A stretch of DNA of 64,000 nt from Curvibacter delicatus NBRC 14919. GTDB lineage: Bacteria; Pseudomonadota; Gammaproteobacteria; Burkholderiales; Burkholderiaceae_C. Each line of letters starts with the position of its first letter. Position 1 is the stretch's first letter. Below the pieces are notes generated by a model, which worked only from the letters and a program-made list of their open reading frames with translations, ran no database searches and had not been told where the DNA came from. A program made the position numbers and the translations under genes. This document shows positions 27,880-36,574 of this stretch, piece after piece. The stretch lies in NCBI RefSeq assembly GCF_001592265.1, contig NZ_BCWP01000004.1:94352-158351 (forward strand), in the 5' to 3' direction.

Positions 27880-28824
27880 TTACAGCCGGCCTGCCAACAA
27901 CATCACCAGCGGCAGCGTGAGCAAGGCCAACGCGTTGGACACCATGACGCTGGCCGTCACCAGTTCCTCGGCCACGGCATAACGCTGCGAGAACAGGAAA
28001 ACGTTGGCGCCGATCGGTAGCGCCGCGGTGACCACCATCACGAGCAGCGGCAGGCCGCTCAGGCCGAAGAGTGTGCCGAGCAGCGCCACCAGCGCCGGCA
28101 TCAGCAGGTTCTTCACCAGCGACACACCAAAAGCGCCGCGCAGCTGCGCGCCCACACCCGAGCCGGCCAGCGTCACGCCCACCAGCAACAGTGCCAGCGG
28201 GCCGAAGGCATTGCCCAGCCATTGCAGGGGCTTGTCGATGGCCTCGGGAATCACCCAGCCGGTCTGGGCAAACAGCAGGCCGGCAATGATGGGCAGCGGC
28301 ACCGGGTGGATGACGGCATTGCGCACCGCCCCCAGCACCGTGCGCAGCAGATGCCGTTGGCCGGCCTGGCCGGCCGCCTCACGCGCCACCGCCAGCTCCA
28401 GCAGCACCGTACTGGCCGTCAGCAACACCAGCGCGTGCAGCGACACCAGCGTGAGCAGGATCACCAGGCCGTCCGCACCGTAGGCCAGGCCGATGAGCGA
28501 GATGCCGATCATCACCGTGTTGCTGAAGGTGGCAGCCAAGGCCAGCACGGCGGCGCGCCGGTTGAAGCCTTGCAGCAGCAGCGTGGCGGCAAACAGGATG
28601 GCCACCGCGACGAAATAGGCCGCCAGCGGCCGGAAGTCGAGCTGCTCCACATGCACCGTGCCCATGGTGCGGAACATCAGCGCCGGCGTGAGCACCACGA
28701 ACACCAGGTTTGAAAGGTCTTTGGTGGCCTCAGCCCTTATCCATCTTGCACGACCAGCTACAAAACCGATAGCAACCAACAGCGCGACAGGCATCAGGGT
28801 GGACAGGACGGAAGCAGGGTTCAC
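27880..28824 (-). CDS. AEC family transporter (auxin efflux carrier-like)
   Basis: A 314-residue inner-membrane carrier with about 10 helices, matching the AEC/membrane transport protein family (VAIGFVAGRARWI near the start, FSNTVMIGISLIGLAYG, SLVKNLLMPALVALLG, TAALPIGANVFLFSQRY near the end). Such carriers export or import organic acids such as malonate, malate or amino-acid-like compounds; the substrate cannot be told. Residues about 17-36 are encoded by an interspersed repeat copy on the same strand (28718-28776), so part of helix 1 and the first loop derive from the repeat. Confidence 0.87.
   Translation of the reverse strand: MNPASVLSTLMPVALLVAIGFVAGRARWIRAEATKDLSNLVFVVLTPALMFRTMGTVHVEQLDFRPLAAYFVAVAILFAATLLLQGFNRRAAVLALAATFSNTVMIGISLIGLAYGADGLVILLTLVSLHALVLLTASTVLLELAVAREAAGQAGQRHLLRTVLGAVRNAVIHPVPLPIIAGLLFAQTGWVIPEAIDKPLQWLGNAFGPLALLLVGVTLAGSGVGAQLRGAFGVSLVKNLLMPALVALLGTLFGLSGLPLLVMVVTAALPIGANVFLFSQRYAVAEELVTASVMVSNALALLTLPLVMLLAGRL
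28718..28776 (-). repeat. Two-hairpin interspersed repeat, copy G (coding)
   Basis: On the minus strand it reads TTGCTATC...GTAGC, a degenerate TCGTGCA centre, then ATAAGGGCTGAGGCC and CAAAG, matching the other copies in order and spacing. It lies in sense orientation in the AEC transporter gene and is translated as part of residues 17-36. Confidence 0.65.
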
Positions 28825-28884
28825 AGGAGAGAGCGCGCAGTTCAGGAGACGGGGATCAGCACGGGCAACACGAAGCCATGGCGT

Positions 28885-30597
28885 TCAGCCATGGCCGGTC
28901 GCCGGCCGGGCGTCGAAACGCTGGAGGATATGGCCTGCCATGCCTTTGGCCAGTTCATCCTCGGCAAAGAACACGGTACCTACGCCTTCCTCGCGCAACA
29001 GGGCCGACTCGGCCTCGCTGTGGCTGCGCAGCACGACCTCGATACCCGGGTTGAGTTTGCGGGCGGTGTCCGCCATCTGCCGGACATTGAGCAGGTCAGG
29101 CGTGGCCACCACCAGCATGGCCGCATCGGCGATGTGCGCCTGGATCAGCACCGCCGGCTCGGCCGCATTGCCCGACACGGCGACCTTGCCGTTCTTGCGC
29201 AAGTCCTCCACCAGCTCGCGGTTCTGCTCCGCCACCACGTACGGAATGCCGCGCGCCTCCAGCGCCTGGGCAATACGACGCCCGACACGGCCATAACCGA
29301 CCAGCACCACCTGCTTTTCCAGGTACTTGCGCTCGGTACTCATCGGCAGTTCGGCGTACGGGTCTTCACGCTGTTCCAGTTGGCGCGCCAGGGCGGAACG
29401 CTTGAGTATACAGCGCTGGAACGGCGCCACGGCAGCGAACAGGAAGGGGTTCAAGGCAATCGAGATCAACGCCCCGGCCAGCACCAGGCTCATGCCCTGG
29501 GCAGGCAACAGGCCGAGCGACAGGCCCAGCCCCGCCAGGATGAACGAGAACTCGCCGATCTGCGCCAGGCTGACCGCCACCGTGAGGGCGGTGTTGAGCG
29601 GGTAGCGGAACGCGATCACCAGCGCCAGCGCGGCGAGCGACTTGCCCAGCACGATGATGGCCACCACGCCCAGCACGCGCCAGGGCTGCTCAACCAGGAT
29701 GGCCGGATCGAACAGCATGCCGACCGACACGAAGAACAGCACGGAAAAGGCATCGCGCAAGGGCAAGGACTCTTCCGCCGCACGGTGGCTGAATTCGGAC
29801 TCGCGCATCACCATGCCGGCAAAGAAGGCGCCCAGCGCAAACGACACGCTGAACAACGCGGCCGCGCCGTAGGCGATACCGATGGCCACGGCGATCACGG
29901 TCAGGGTGAACAGCTCACGCGAGCCAGTGCGCGTCACCTGCCACAGGACCCAGGGCAGCAGGCGGCGCCCCACCACCAGCATCAGGGCGATGAAAGCGCA
30001 GACCTGCAGCAGGGTCTGCCCGATGGTCATCCACAGCGGGCTGGCCTCCGCCGTCGGCACACCCGTGCCACCCAGCACCCCCGCCAGGGGCGGCAGCAGC
30101 ACCAGCACCAGCACCGTGGCCAGATCCTCCACCACCAGCCAGCCCACGGCAATGCGCCCGTTCATTGTCTCCAGCACGCCCCGGGCCTCCAGGCCCTTGA
30201 GCAGCACCACGGTACTGGCGCACGACAGGGACAGGCCGAAGATCAGACCGGCGCCCCAGCTCCAGCCCCACCACCAGGCCAGCGCCATGCCCAGCACGGT
30301 CGCCAGCCCCATCTGCACCACCGCGCCGGGCACGGCGATGCGCTTGACCGACAGCAGGTCCTTGAGCGAGAAATGCAGGCCGACACCGAACATCAGCAGC
30401 ATGACGCCGATCTCGGACAGTTGGGAGGCAATCCCCACATCGGCCACAAAGCCAGGCGTGGCCGGGCCGATGAGGATGCCGGCGACCAGGTAACCGACCA
30501 AGGCCGGCACCTTGAGGCGTTCGGCGATGAACCCCAGAATCATCGCCATGCCGAAACCGGCCGCCAACGTGGTGATCAGTGAGATGTTGTGTTCCAT
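28885..30597 (-). CDS. CPA2-type cation:proton antiporter with RCK domain (KefB/YbaL-like)
   Basis: A 570-residue protein. The N-terminal 385 residues hold about 12 helices of the Na+/H+ exchanger fold (start MEHNISLITTLAAGFGMAMILGF). The C-terminal part is a TrkA-N/RCK nucleotide-binding domain (QVVLVGYGRVGRRIAQALEARGIPY). This is the architecture of KefB/KefC/YbaL potassium or sodium efflux systems, gated by NAD(H) or similar ligands. No KefF-like ancillary gene is adjacent. It is a single gene, 60 bp before the AEC gene on the same strand. Confidence 0.92.
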   Translation of the reverse strand: MEHNISLITTLAAGFGMAMILGFIAERLKVPALVGYLVAGILIGPATPGFVADVGIASQLSEIGVMLLMFGVGLHFSLKDLLSVKRIAVPGAVVQMGLATVLGMALAWWWGWSWGAGLIFGLSLSCASTVVLLKGLEARGVLETMNGRIAVGWLVVEDLATVLVLVLLPPLAGVLGGTGVPTAEASPLWMTIGQTLLQVCAFIALMLVVGRRLLPWVLWQVTRTGSRELFTLTVIAVAIGIAYGAAALFSVSFALGAFFAGMVMRESEFSHRAAEESLPLRDAFSVLFFVSVGMLFDPAILVEQPWRVLGVVAIIVLGKSLAALALVIAFRYPLNTALTVAVSLAQIGEFSFILAGLGLSLGLLPAQGMSLVLAGALISIALNPFLFAAVAPFQRCILKRSALARQLEQREDPYAELPMSTERKYLEKQVVLVGYGRVGRRIAQALEARGIPYVVAEQNRELVEDLRKNGKVAVSGNAAEPAVLIQAHIADAAMLVVATPDLLNVRQMADTARKLNPGIEVVLRSHSEAESALLREEGVGTVFFAEDELAKGMAGHILQRFDARPATGHG

Positions 30598-30791
30598 TCA
30601 GGGGCTCTGCGGCAGCGAAGAGGTCAGGCGTGGGCGTGCGGTCATGCGAATTATTTTGACAGAAGGCCCCGGCAAAGCGGCACAGCGCCTGGACTACACC
30701 CACAAACCGACTGGTATTGCCCGTGGTCTTGGCATGGGCCTCCCCACCGATGCACATGACGCGCACCGCATCATGGCCTGCACCCATGAAG

Positions 30792-30826
30792 CGAAAGAAA
30801 AAAGGCTGCCGGCACAACCGGCAGCC
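30792..30826 (-). terminator. Rho-independent terminator of the TonB receptor gene
   Basis: GGCTGCCGG and CCGGCAGCC (30804-30812 and 30818-30826) form a 9 bp perfect stem with a 5-base loop. On the minus strand it is followed by a U-rich run (30792-30803). It lies 66 bp after the receptor stop. The rest of 30598-30891 holds no gene that I can support. Confidence 0.85.
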
Positions 30827-30891
30827 TCGTGGTTGGCGCCCGCCTGAGGCAGGTACCCGTCCCTGTTCAGGCCGATACCTCGGCCACCCAA

Positions 30892-32943
30892 TCAGAAGCT
30901 GATCTGCAGCCCGACCTTCAGGTTGCGCCCCGGCAAGGGCGCCTTGCCCGCCGCGGTCTGCGTCAGGATGGAACTGGCCGAATAGGCCAGGGTGTCGCCG
31001 ATGTTGTCCAGGCGTGCATACCAGAGCAGGCGCGACCTGCCGGCCTTGGCGCGGTAGGTCAGCGCCGCGTTCCACAGCGTGTAGCCGCTGGTGGCCCGCT
31101 GGCCGTCGGGCACGCGGTCCTGCGCCGCGATCTGGTCGACACCCAGACGTGCGCCCCAGGGCCCGCTGGACCACAGCAGCGTGGCACCCAGTCGCATCGG
31201 CGCAATGCGTGGCAGCGGCTGACCGGTGCTGGTGTTGTCGGCGCGCACGGTGTCGGCCCGCAGTGCCAGGTCGAGCGTGTTGCCCACCTCCAGCAGGCGG
31301 ATGTTGCCGTTCAGCTCCATCCCGGTGAAGCGCGCCTGCACCTGGGTGTAGCTGTACTGCGGCGGCGAGGCCGTCAGATCGGTGCCTTCGAGCGAGATGT
31401 AGTTGCTGAACTGGTGCTGGAACACCTGCACCCGCGCGCTGTGGGCACCCCGTTTCCAGGCTGCACCGATGTCCAGGTTGGTCGAGCGCTCCTTCTGCAG
31501 GTTGGCGTTGCCGATCTCGTAGGCATTGGTGGCCACGTGCTGACCGTTGGCGAACAGCTCGTAGTCTTTCGGCGCCCGTTCGTTCCACGACAGGTTGGAA
31601 GTGAGTTGCCACTCGGGGGCCACATTCCACAGCGCCCCCAGCGCGTAACTGCCCGGGTTGAAACTGCGGCTGGCGGGCGTGAACCGTGCGATGGTCGGGT
31701 GGCCGTTCGAATCAACCTGCACCGACTCCAGCCGGGCACCGGCACTGAGGCGCCCCCAGCGGGTGGCCAGCTCCTCATGCGCGAACGCGGCGCCCTGGCG
31801 CGTACGGCTGTAGGGCGCGAACGCCTCGTCGCCGTCGGCCGAGAACTCGCTGTCCTCGAACTGCAGGCCGATCACGCCATCCAGCGCGCCCCACCTGGCA
31901 TGGCGCGCCTGCAGCCGCAGGTCGTTGCCGGTGCTCTTGAACAGGGTGCCGGCCACGCCGGCGTTGAACTCGGTGTGGCGGTAGTCGTTGCGGCTGAACT
32001 GGGCCTTCACGCTTTGCAGCACACCGCCCAGGTCGCGCACCTCGCCCTCCAGTGCCAGCCGGCTGGAACGCATGGCGATGTTGACCTCGTCTTCCGCCAC
32101 CGTGCCGTAGTTGCTGTCGTAGGTGGAAAGCGAAGCACCCAGGTAGCCGCGGTCGAAGAACAGCGAGCCACCGAGCGCACCGCCCCAGCTCTGGCTGGCC
32201 GAGTTGCAGATGCGGCGGGCCGTGGTGGTGATGCCGCCGCGCGTGCAGGCCAGATCGACCGGCATGGCCACATCCTGCGTGTTGCGCGACATCACGTCGG
32301 CATGCAGCGCATAACGGTCGGTACCGGTTTCCAGCAGCACGGCACCGCTTTGCTCGCGGTTGCCGCTGGCCAGGCCGACATCGGCCTTGCCTGCCACCCC
32401 CCCCTGGGCGTCGAACAGCCGCTCGCGCGGGATGCGGTTGTCGATCACGTTGACGACACCGCCCACGGCGCTGCCGCCGTACTGCAGGGCGCCGGGGCCG
32501 CGCAGCACCTCGATCCGCTCGATGGTCAGCGGGTCCTGGGTCACGGCGTGGTCGTAGCTCAGGCTGGAGACATCGCTGCTGGCACCGCCGTTGTTCAGGA
32601 TGCGGATGCGGTCGCCATCCAGGCCGCGGATCACCGGACGGCTGGCATTCGGTCCGAAGTAGGTGCTGCTGACACCGGGCGTGCCGTCAACGGTTTCGCC
32701 CAGGGTGGATTTGGAGCGCAGCAGCAAGGCCTCGCCCGAATATTGCTCGGCGGGGGCGATCAGCTCCGTCGCGCCCAGCGGATTGCCGGTGACCACGACG
32801 GGGGCCAGGCTGGGCGCCTCGCCGGATTGCGCCAGCGCCGAAGCGCCGGTCAGGGCCGTCAGGCTCAGGGCCAGCGGCGGCAACAAAGACAGTGAAGCGA
32901 AGGCAGTGCCCGGGGCACTGTGCAGGGAATGAAGGTTTTTCAT
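30892..32943 (-). CDS. TonB-dependent outer membrane receptor (ZnuD-like)
   Basis: A 683-residue outer-membrane transporter. A signal peptide (to about residue 39) is followed by a TonB box-like APVVVTGNPLG. The plug domain is seen in SRPVIRGLDGDRIRILNNGG and RIEVLRGPGALQYGGSAVGGVVNVID. The protein ends with a beta-strand closing in Phe (LKVGLQISF). The plug motif with RVRILNNGG-type sequence is like ZnuD and related zinc or haem receptors; this assignment is tentative. It is the last gene of the cluster with DUF2946, DUF3299 and an ABC system. A terminator follows. Confidence 0.85.
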   Translation of the reverse strand: MKNLHSLHSAPGTAFASLSLLPPLALSLTALTGASALAQSGEAPSLAPVVVTGNPLGATELIAPAEQYSGEALLLRSKSTLGETVDGTPGVSSTYFGPNASRPVIRGLDGDRIRILNNGGASSDVSSLSYDHAVTQDPLTIERIEVLRGPGALQYGGSAVGGVVNVIDNRIPRERLFDAQGGVAGKADVGLASGNREQSGAVLLETGTDRYALHADVMSRNTQDVAMPVDLACTRGGITTTARRICNSASQSWGGALGGSLFFDRGYLGASLSTYDSNYGTVAEDEVNIAMRSSRLALEGEVRDLGGVLQSVKAQFSRNDYRHTEFNAGVAGTLFKSTGNDLRLQARHARWGALDGVIGLQFEDSEFSADGDEAFAPYSRTRQGAAFAHEELATRWGRLSAGARLESVQVDSNGHPTIARFTPASRSFNPGSYALGALWNVAPEWQLTSNLSWNERAPKDYELFANGQHVATNAYEIGNANLQKERSTNLDIGAAWKRGAHSARVQVFQHQFSNYISLEGTDLTASPPQYSYTQVQARFTGMELNGNIRLLEVGNTLDLALRADTVRADNTSTGQPLPRIAPMRLGATLLWSSGPWGARLGVDQIAAQDRVPDGQRATSGYTLWNAALTYRAKAGRSRLLWYARLDNIGDTLAYSASSILTQTAAGKAPLPGRNLKVGLQISF

Positions 32944-33018
32944 GGCAGGTTCGTTGAATCGAAATGGCCTGCCTCAGGTCGGCCGGGGGCGGCGCCTGAG
33001 ACAAGGACGAGACGGAAT

Positions 33019-33417
33019 TCAGCGAACCAGGGGAGGTGCCCGCGCCTCGAAGGGCGCGGGAGCAGGCAGGAACAGGCGGGGTAGAACCGCCTGCGAGACA
33101 TACAAAGGCAGCGGCAGCGCCAGGGCCGGCAACGCCAAGGCCGGCAGCACGTCGGCGTGGCCCAACTGGTCGTACAGCCGGCAATCGGACTCGCCGCCAT
33201 CGGGGGCCAGCAGGTGCGCCAGCAGGCCCGGGGCATGGGCCGCCGTCGCGCCCTGTGCCATGTGGGCGACCGGTACGCTGCCCACATGCGGACTGTGCAG
33301 CGCACGGTGCGCCAGGCCCAGCATCTGCGCCCACAGCAGCGCCACGACGAGCAGCAGCACCGGGCCGAAGGCCGGGCGCTGGCGCGTCATGTGCGGATGG
33401 GAACGAGGTGGCTGCAT
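33019..33417 (-). CDS. DUF2946 family protein
   Basis: A 132-residue protein with an N-terminal hydrophobic segment (PVLLLVVALLWAQMLGLAHRALH). The LGLAHRALH and CRLYDQLGHAD signatures match DUF2946, a small exported or membrane family found next to TonB receptors and metal genes. M10 (33390) is an alternative start. It lies between the DUF3299 gene (30 bp upstream) and the TonB receptor gene (75 bp downstream), so it is part of the same operon. The His residues (LAHRALHSPH) could bind metal; the function is unknown. Confidence 0.75.
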   Translation of the reverse strand: MQPPRSHPHMTRQRPAFGPVLLLVVALLWAQMLGLAHRALHSPHVGSVPVAHMAQGATAAHAPGLLAHLLAPDGGESDCRLYDQLGHADVLPALALPALALPLPLYVSQAVLPRLFLPAPAPFEARAPPLVR

Positions 33418-33447
33418 AGTGGAAAGGCGGTCGAGTTTACTTCAGCG

Positions 33448-33969
33448 TCATTTCACCGGCACCGCATCGGTCATGCGGTAGTACATGCCGTAGGAATCGT
33501 CATGCAGCACGGAAAAGTGCCCTTCCACCACCACCGGCTCCATGCCGTACTTCACCGGCGTCTTGCTCTTCACCTCGATCATGCTCTCCGGCCCGCCGGG
33601 CACGCAGAAGGAGCAGGTCAGCGGCACCGAGCTGAGCAGGAAATGCGTCTGCTTCTCGCCCGGGTCGAGCGGCATCATGAACCCCTGCACGCGCTGGGTC
33701 TTCTGGTCCAGCGCCTGGATGGCCGGCGGGAACACCGGCCGCACGCGGTTCTTTTCCACTTTGGTCTTGACCGTGGTCAGCAGCGACCAGGCCAGCACGT
33801 CGGTACGCTCCTTCAACTGCGGAAACGGGCTGTTCGGGCTGTGCACGCCGGCGCCACTGCCGTAGGGGCCGGACGGGACGGGCGAGCTCAGCTGCGCCTG
33901 CGCGCCCAGGGCAGCACCCAGCAGCATGGCCAACAAGGGTAAGCAGGGTCTGTTCAACAGCATCTTCAT
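33448..33969 (-). CDS. DUF3299 family exported protein
   Basis: A 173-residue protein with a signal peptide (MKMLLNRPCLPLLAMLLGAALGAQA). The DUF3299 core is seen in VRPVFPPAIQALDQKTQRVQGFMMPL, TCSFCVPGGPESMIEV and VVEGHFSVLHDDSYGMYYRMTDA, including a CSFC pair. The ATG at 33969 overlaps the permease stop by 4 bp (ATGA), so the two are coupled; a longer frame exists but runs through the permease gene. From memory, DUF3299 genes sit with MacB/LolD-type ABC genes in zinc-starvation operons of Pseudomonas. Its role is not established. Confidence 0.85.
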   Translation of the reverse strand: MKMLLNRPCLPLLAMLLGAALGAQAQLSSPVPSGPYGSGAGVHSPNSPFPQLKERTDVLAWSLLTTVKTKVEKNRVRPVFPPAIQALDQKTQRVQGFMMPLDPGEKQTHFLLSSVPLTCSFCVPGGPESMIEVKSKTPVKYGMEPVVVEGHFSVLHDDSYGMYYRMTDAVPVK

Positions 33970-35195
33970 TTCGAATTCAGTAATTGTCCGGCTTCCACCC
34001 GGTAGGCGCTGAACGCCGGCAACAGGGCGGCCAACGCCGCCACGCCCAGCGCGATCGCCGGCACCCAGGCCTCCACGCCCAGCCAGAGCCAGCCGGTCAG
34101 GGGCAGCGATTGTTCGGCCTGCAATAAAAAGCCTAACAGAGCTGTCAAGAGGTGACCACCCGCCAGCCCCAGCACGCTGGCCAGCACGGCCAGCCACAGT
34201 GCCTCGCACAGCAGCAGCCCGGCGAGCCGGGCCGGGCTGGCGCCCAGCATGCGCAGCAGCGCCAGATCAGCACGCCGCTCGCGCACCGCATTCCACAACG
34301 CAATGAACACACTCAGGGCGGCGGTGAGCAGCAGCACGGCACCGAAACCGCGCAGCACATCGGCCCCGACGCCGACCATGCGCAGCAGGCGCGTGATCTC
34401 CAGCGCCGGCGCCGCCGCCTGCAGGTTGGTCGTGCTGTTCACAAAGCGTGGAAACGAAACCGCCGCCAGCGGACTGCGGTACCGGATCAGCGCCAGCGTG
34501 ATCTCGCGCTGCTCGTTTTCATGACCGTCCCCATGGGCCTCGTCATGGTCGTCATCGTGCTCGCCCGCCTGGCCGTGGCCGACCTCATGCACCTGCCACA
34601 CCGACTCGGTGCCCGTCAGCACCAGGCGGTCCAGCACGCAGCTGCAGGGCGCCAGCACACCGCTCACCCGGTAGGGGTGTGCCGCATGGGCCGCGCCGCC
34701 ACCGCCAAGACCATGCGCACCGGCAAAGACCTGCCCGGCCTGCAGCCCGGTGGCCTGCGCCGCCTGCGCGCCCAGCACCACTTCCATCGGCGCCTGCCAG
34801 ACCTGCCCTTGCGCCAGTTGCACGCCGTAGTGGCGCAGGTAATCCGGCGTGGTACCGACGATGCGAAAACCCTGGACGCTGTCGCCCAGGCTGAGCGGAA
34901 TCAGCTGGGCCACGCGCGGGTCACGCGCCAGCGCCTGCACCGCCGTCAGTGGAATATTGCCGGGCGGCACGTCGAGGTGGAAGACACCGGCCAGGATCAG
35001 CTGCATCGGGCTGCCCTTGGCGCCCACCACGGCGTCGATGCCGGCCAGGTCGCGCTCGAAAGCACGGTCGATCTGCGCGCGCGTCAGCAGCACGAAGGTG
35101 ATGGCGGCCAGGCCGAGCGAAAGCAGCAGCAGGTTGAGGCCAGCTGCCAGCGGCCGCGAGACCAGGTAACGCCAGGACAATGCTATTGTTTTCAT
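33966..35195 (-). CDS. FtsX/MacB-type ABC permease with His-rich periplasmic loop
   Basis: A 409-residue permease with four helices in the FtsX arrangement: one near residues 17-38 and three at the C-terminus (about 275-400), with a large periplasmic domain between. Residues 203-226 are a His/Asp/Glu-rich loop holding six His (HEVGHGQAGEHDDDH and HGDGHE). Another His group is near 161-173. This suggests metal binding. Its ATPase partner starts the pair and ends 2 bp upstream. The DUF3299 gene follows with an ATGA overlap. Likely role: metal-linked lipoprotein or envelope transport rather than direct metal import. The first five codons lie in an interspersed repeat. Confidence 0.88.
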   Translation of the reverse strand: MKTIALSWRYLVSRPLAAGLNLLLLSLGLAAITFVLLTRAQIDRAFERDLAGIDAVVGAKGSPMQLILAGVFHLDVPPGNIPLTAVQALARDPRVAQLIPLSLGDSVQGFRIVGTTPDYLRHYGVQLAQGQVWQAPMEVVLGAQAAQATGLQAGQVFAGAHGLGGGGAAHAAHPYRVSGVLAPCSCVLDRLVLTGTESVWQVHEVGHGQAGEHDDDHDEAHGDGHENEQREITLALIRYRSPLAAVSFPRFVNSTTNLQAAAPALEITRLLRMVGVGADVLRGFGAVLLLTAALSVFIALWNAVRERRADLALLRMLGASPARLAGLLLCEALWLAVLASVLGLAGGHLLTALLGFLLQAEQSLPLTGWLWLGVEAWVPAIALGVAALAALLPAFSAYRVEAGQLLNSK

Positions 35196-35239
35196 AGCTA
35201 TTGGCGCATATCCGACGAGGCCAAAGCCTCGTTTTGACC
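35181..35239 (+). repeat. Two-hairpin interspersed repeat, copy B (gene junction)
   Basis: GCTAT...ATAGC is the 5' hairpin, and CGAGGC-CAAA-GCCTCG (35216-35231) is a perfect 3' hairpin. It is antisense to the operon. It encodes the last 13 residues and stop codon of the ATPase and the first five codons of the permease, so it forms the junction of the two genes. Confidence 0.75.
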
Positions 35240-35872
35240 ATCAAGGCCGAGCACCGCCGCCTGCGGCAGGGCCTGCCGCACCCGCGCATCGTGGGTGGCG
35301 ATCACCAGCGTGGCGCCGCAGCGCTGGGCCGTGGCCTGCAACAGGGCCAGCGCGTCCTGCGCCGCCTCGTCGTCTAGGCTGGCGGTGGGTTCGTCGGCCA
35401 GGATCACTTTCGGTTGCAAGAGCACGGCACGCGCCAACGCCACGCGCTGCGCCTGGCCGCCTGAGAGCTGTGCCGGTTTGCGCCCGGCCAACTCAGCCAC
35501 GCCCAGGGCGGCGAGCGCCGCCTGGATCGCGGCCCGGTCCTCCGGCAAACCAGCGGCAAAGTAGGCCAGTCCCAGGTTGCCGGCCACGGTGAGCGCCTCG
35601 CTCAAGTGCAGTTGTTGCGGCAGAAAACCGATGTGGCGTGCACGCCAGGCATCGCGCTGCACGGCCGTGAGCGCGGCCAGCGTCTGGCCGGCCACCAGCA
35701 GCTCACCGGCGCTGGGGGCGCGCAAGCCGGCGGCCAGCGCCAGCCAGGTGGATTTGCCCACGCCGGAGCGCCCGCGCAACAACAGCACGCCGCCCTGCGG
35801 TACCTCGACATCGGGAAAGAGCAGCTCCGCCCCGCCGGGGTAGCGGTAGCGCAAGCCGTGCGTGGTGATCAT
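35198..35872 (-). CDS. ABC transporter ATP-binding protein (LolD/MacB-like)
   Basis: A 224-residue ATPase of the MacB/LolD group. Walker A is GRSGVGKST, the signature is LSGGQAQRVALARAV, and Walker B is VILADEPTASLDDEA. It lacks the extended C-terminus of MacB and is a separate subunit. It is paired with the FtsX-like permease 2 bp downstream. It follows msrA by 15 bp on the same strand. The last 13 residues (GLDGQNEALASSDMRQ region) come from an interspersed repeat, so the native C-terminus may differ from homologues. Confidence 0.92.
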   Translation of the reverse strand: MITTHGLRYRYPGGAELLFPDVEVPQGGVLLLRGRSGVGKSTWLALAAGLRAPSAGELLVAGQTLAALTAVQRDAWRARHIGFLPQQLHLSEALTVAGNLGLAYFAAGLPEDRAAIQAALAALGVAELAGRKPAQLSGGQAQRVALARAVLLQPKVILADEPTASLDDEAAQDALALLQATAQRCGATLVIATHDARVRQALPQAAVLGLDGQNEALASSDMRQ

Positions 35873-35887
35873 GCGTGGCGCCTTACC

Positions 35888-36427
35888 TTACTTGAGCAAG
35901 GCGGCAAAGGTCTGCCGCAGCTTGGCCACCTTGGGGCCCACCACGAAAGCGCAGTAACCCTGGTTGGGGTGCTGCTCGTAATAGTCCTGGTGGTAGTCCT
36001 CGGCCGGCCAGTAGTTGGCCAGTGGCAGCACCTCGGTCACGATGGGCCCGTGGAAAACCGCCGCCTGCTCCAGCTCGGCAATGAGCAGCTCCGCCTCCAG
36101 CTTCTGCTCCGGGGTGCTGAAGTAGATGGCGCTGCGGTACTGGGTGCCGACATCGTTGCCCTGGCGGTTCAGCGTGGTCGGGTCGTGGATGGTGAAGAAG
36201 ATCTCCAGCAGCTGGCGCAGGCTGACCTGCGCCGGGTCGTAGGTCAGGCGCACCACCTCGTTGTGCCCTGTCGTGCCCGTGCAGACCTGCTCGTAGCTCG
36301 GCCGCTGCACCTGGCCGTTGCTGTAGCCGCTCTGCACATCGACCACGCCGCGCACGCGCACGAACACGGCCTCGGTGCACCAGAAGCAGCCACCGCCGAG
36401 GGTGATCATGGGCAGGGAATCGGTCAT
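35888..36427 (-). CDS. msrA: Peptide methionine sulfoxide reductase MsrA
   Basis: A 179-residue reductase of Met-S-sulfoxide in proteins. The active site GGCFWCTEAVF holds the catalytic Cys. The rest is family-typical (SGYSNGQVQRPSYEQVCTGTTGHNEVVRLTYDP). The start at 36427 gives the usual N-terminus (MTDSLPMITLGGGCFWC); a longer frame continues upstream to 36496. It is the first gene of a minus-strand run with the ATPase gene 15 bp downstream. Whether it is functionally linked to the metal genes is unclear. It is divergent from the tetR gene; 173 bp separate the two starts. Confidence 0.94.
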   Translation of the reverse strand: MTDSLPMITLGGGCFWCTEAVFVRVRGVVDVQSGYSNGQVQRPSYEQVCTGTTGHNEVVRLTYDPAQVSLRQLLEIFFTIHDPTTLNRQGNDVGTQYRSAIYFSTPEQKLEAELLIAELEQAAVFHGPIVTEVLPLANYWPAEDYHQDYYEQHPNQGYCAFVVGPKVAKLRQTFAALLK

Positions 36428-36574
36428 GGCAAGCGCTCCGTTGAATCGACAGGTGTTGCATCTTAGATGCCTTGCGCCCCTGCCGGCTTTACCCAAGATT
36501 TACCTGCGGCTTGCCAGCCGCTGGTTTGCGCTGGTTAGGCTTGCAGCTTGACGCGTGGGGGTGGAGTCGCTACA

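Noticed and set aside
28891..30582. A 563-codon open frame on the plus strand
   Set aside because: It mirrors the CPA2 antiporter gene, with extreme His/Gln/Arg content and no recognisable domain.
30829..32895. A 688-codon open frame on the plus strand
   Set aside because: Antisense of the TonB receptor, with no domain or signal of its own.
34120..34150. A stretch with AATAAAAAGCC and GAGCTGTC as a possible further repeat copy
   Set aside because: It lacks both hairpins and the TTGCGCA centre.
33420..36460. A Zur box for the metal operon
   Set aside because: I scanned the gaps before each gene for the palindrome expected of Zur and found no convincing match, so I do not report one.
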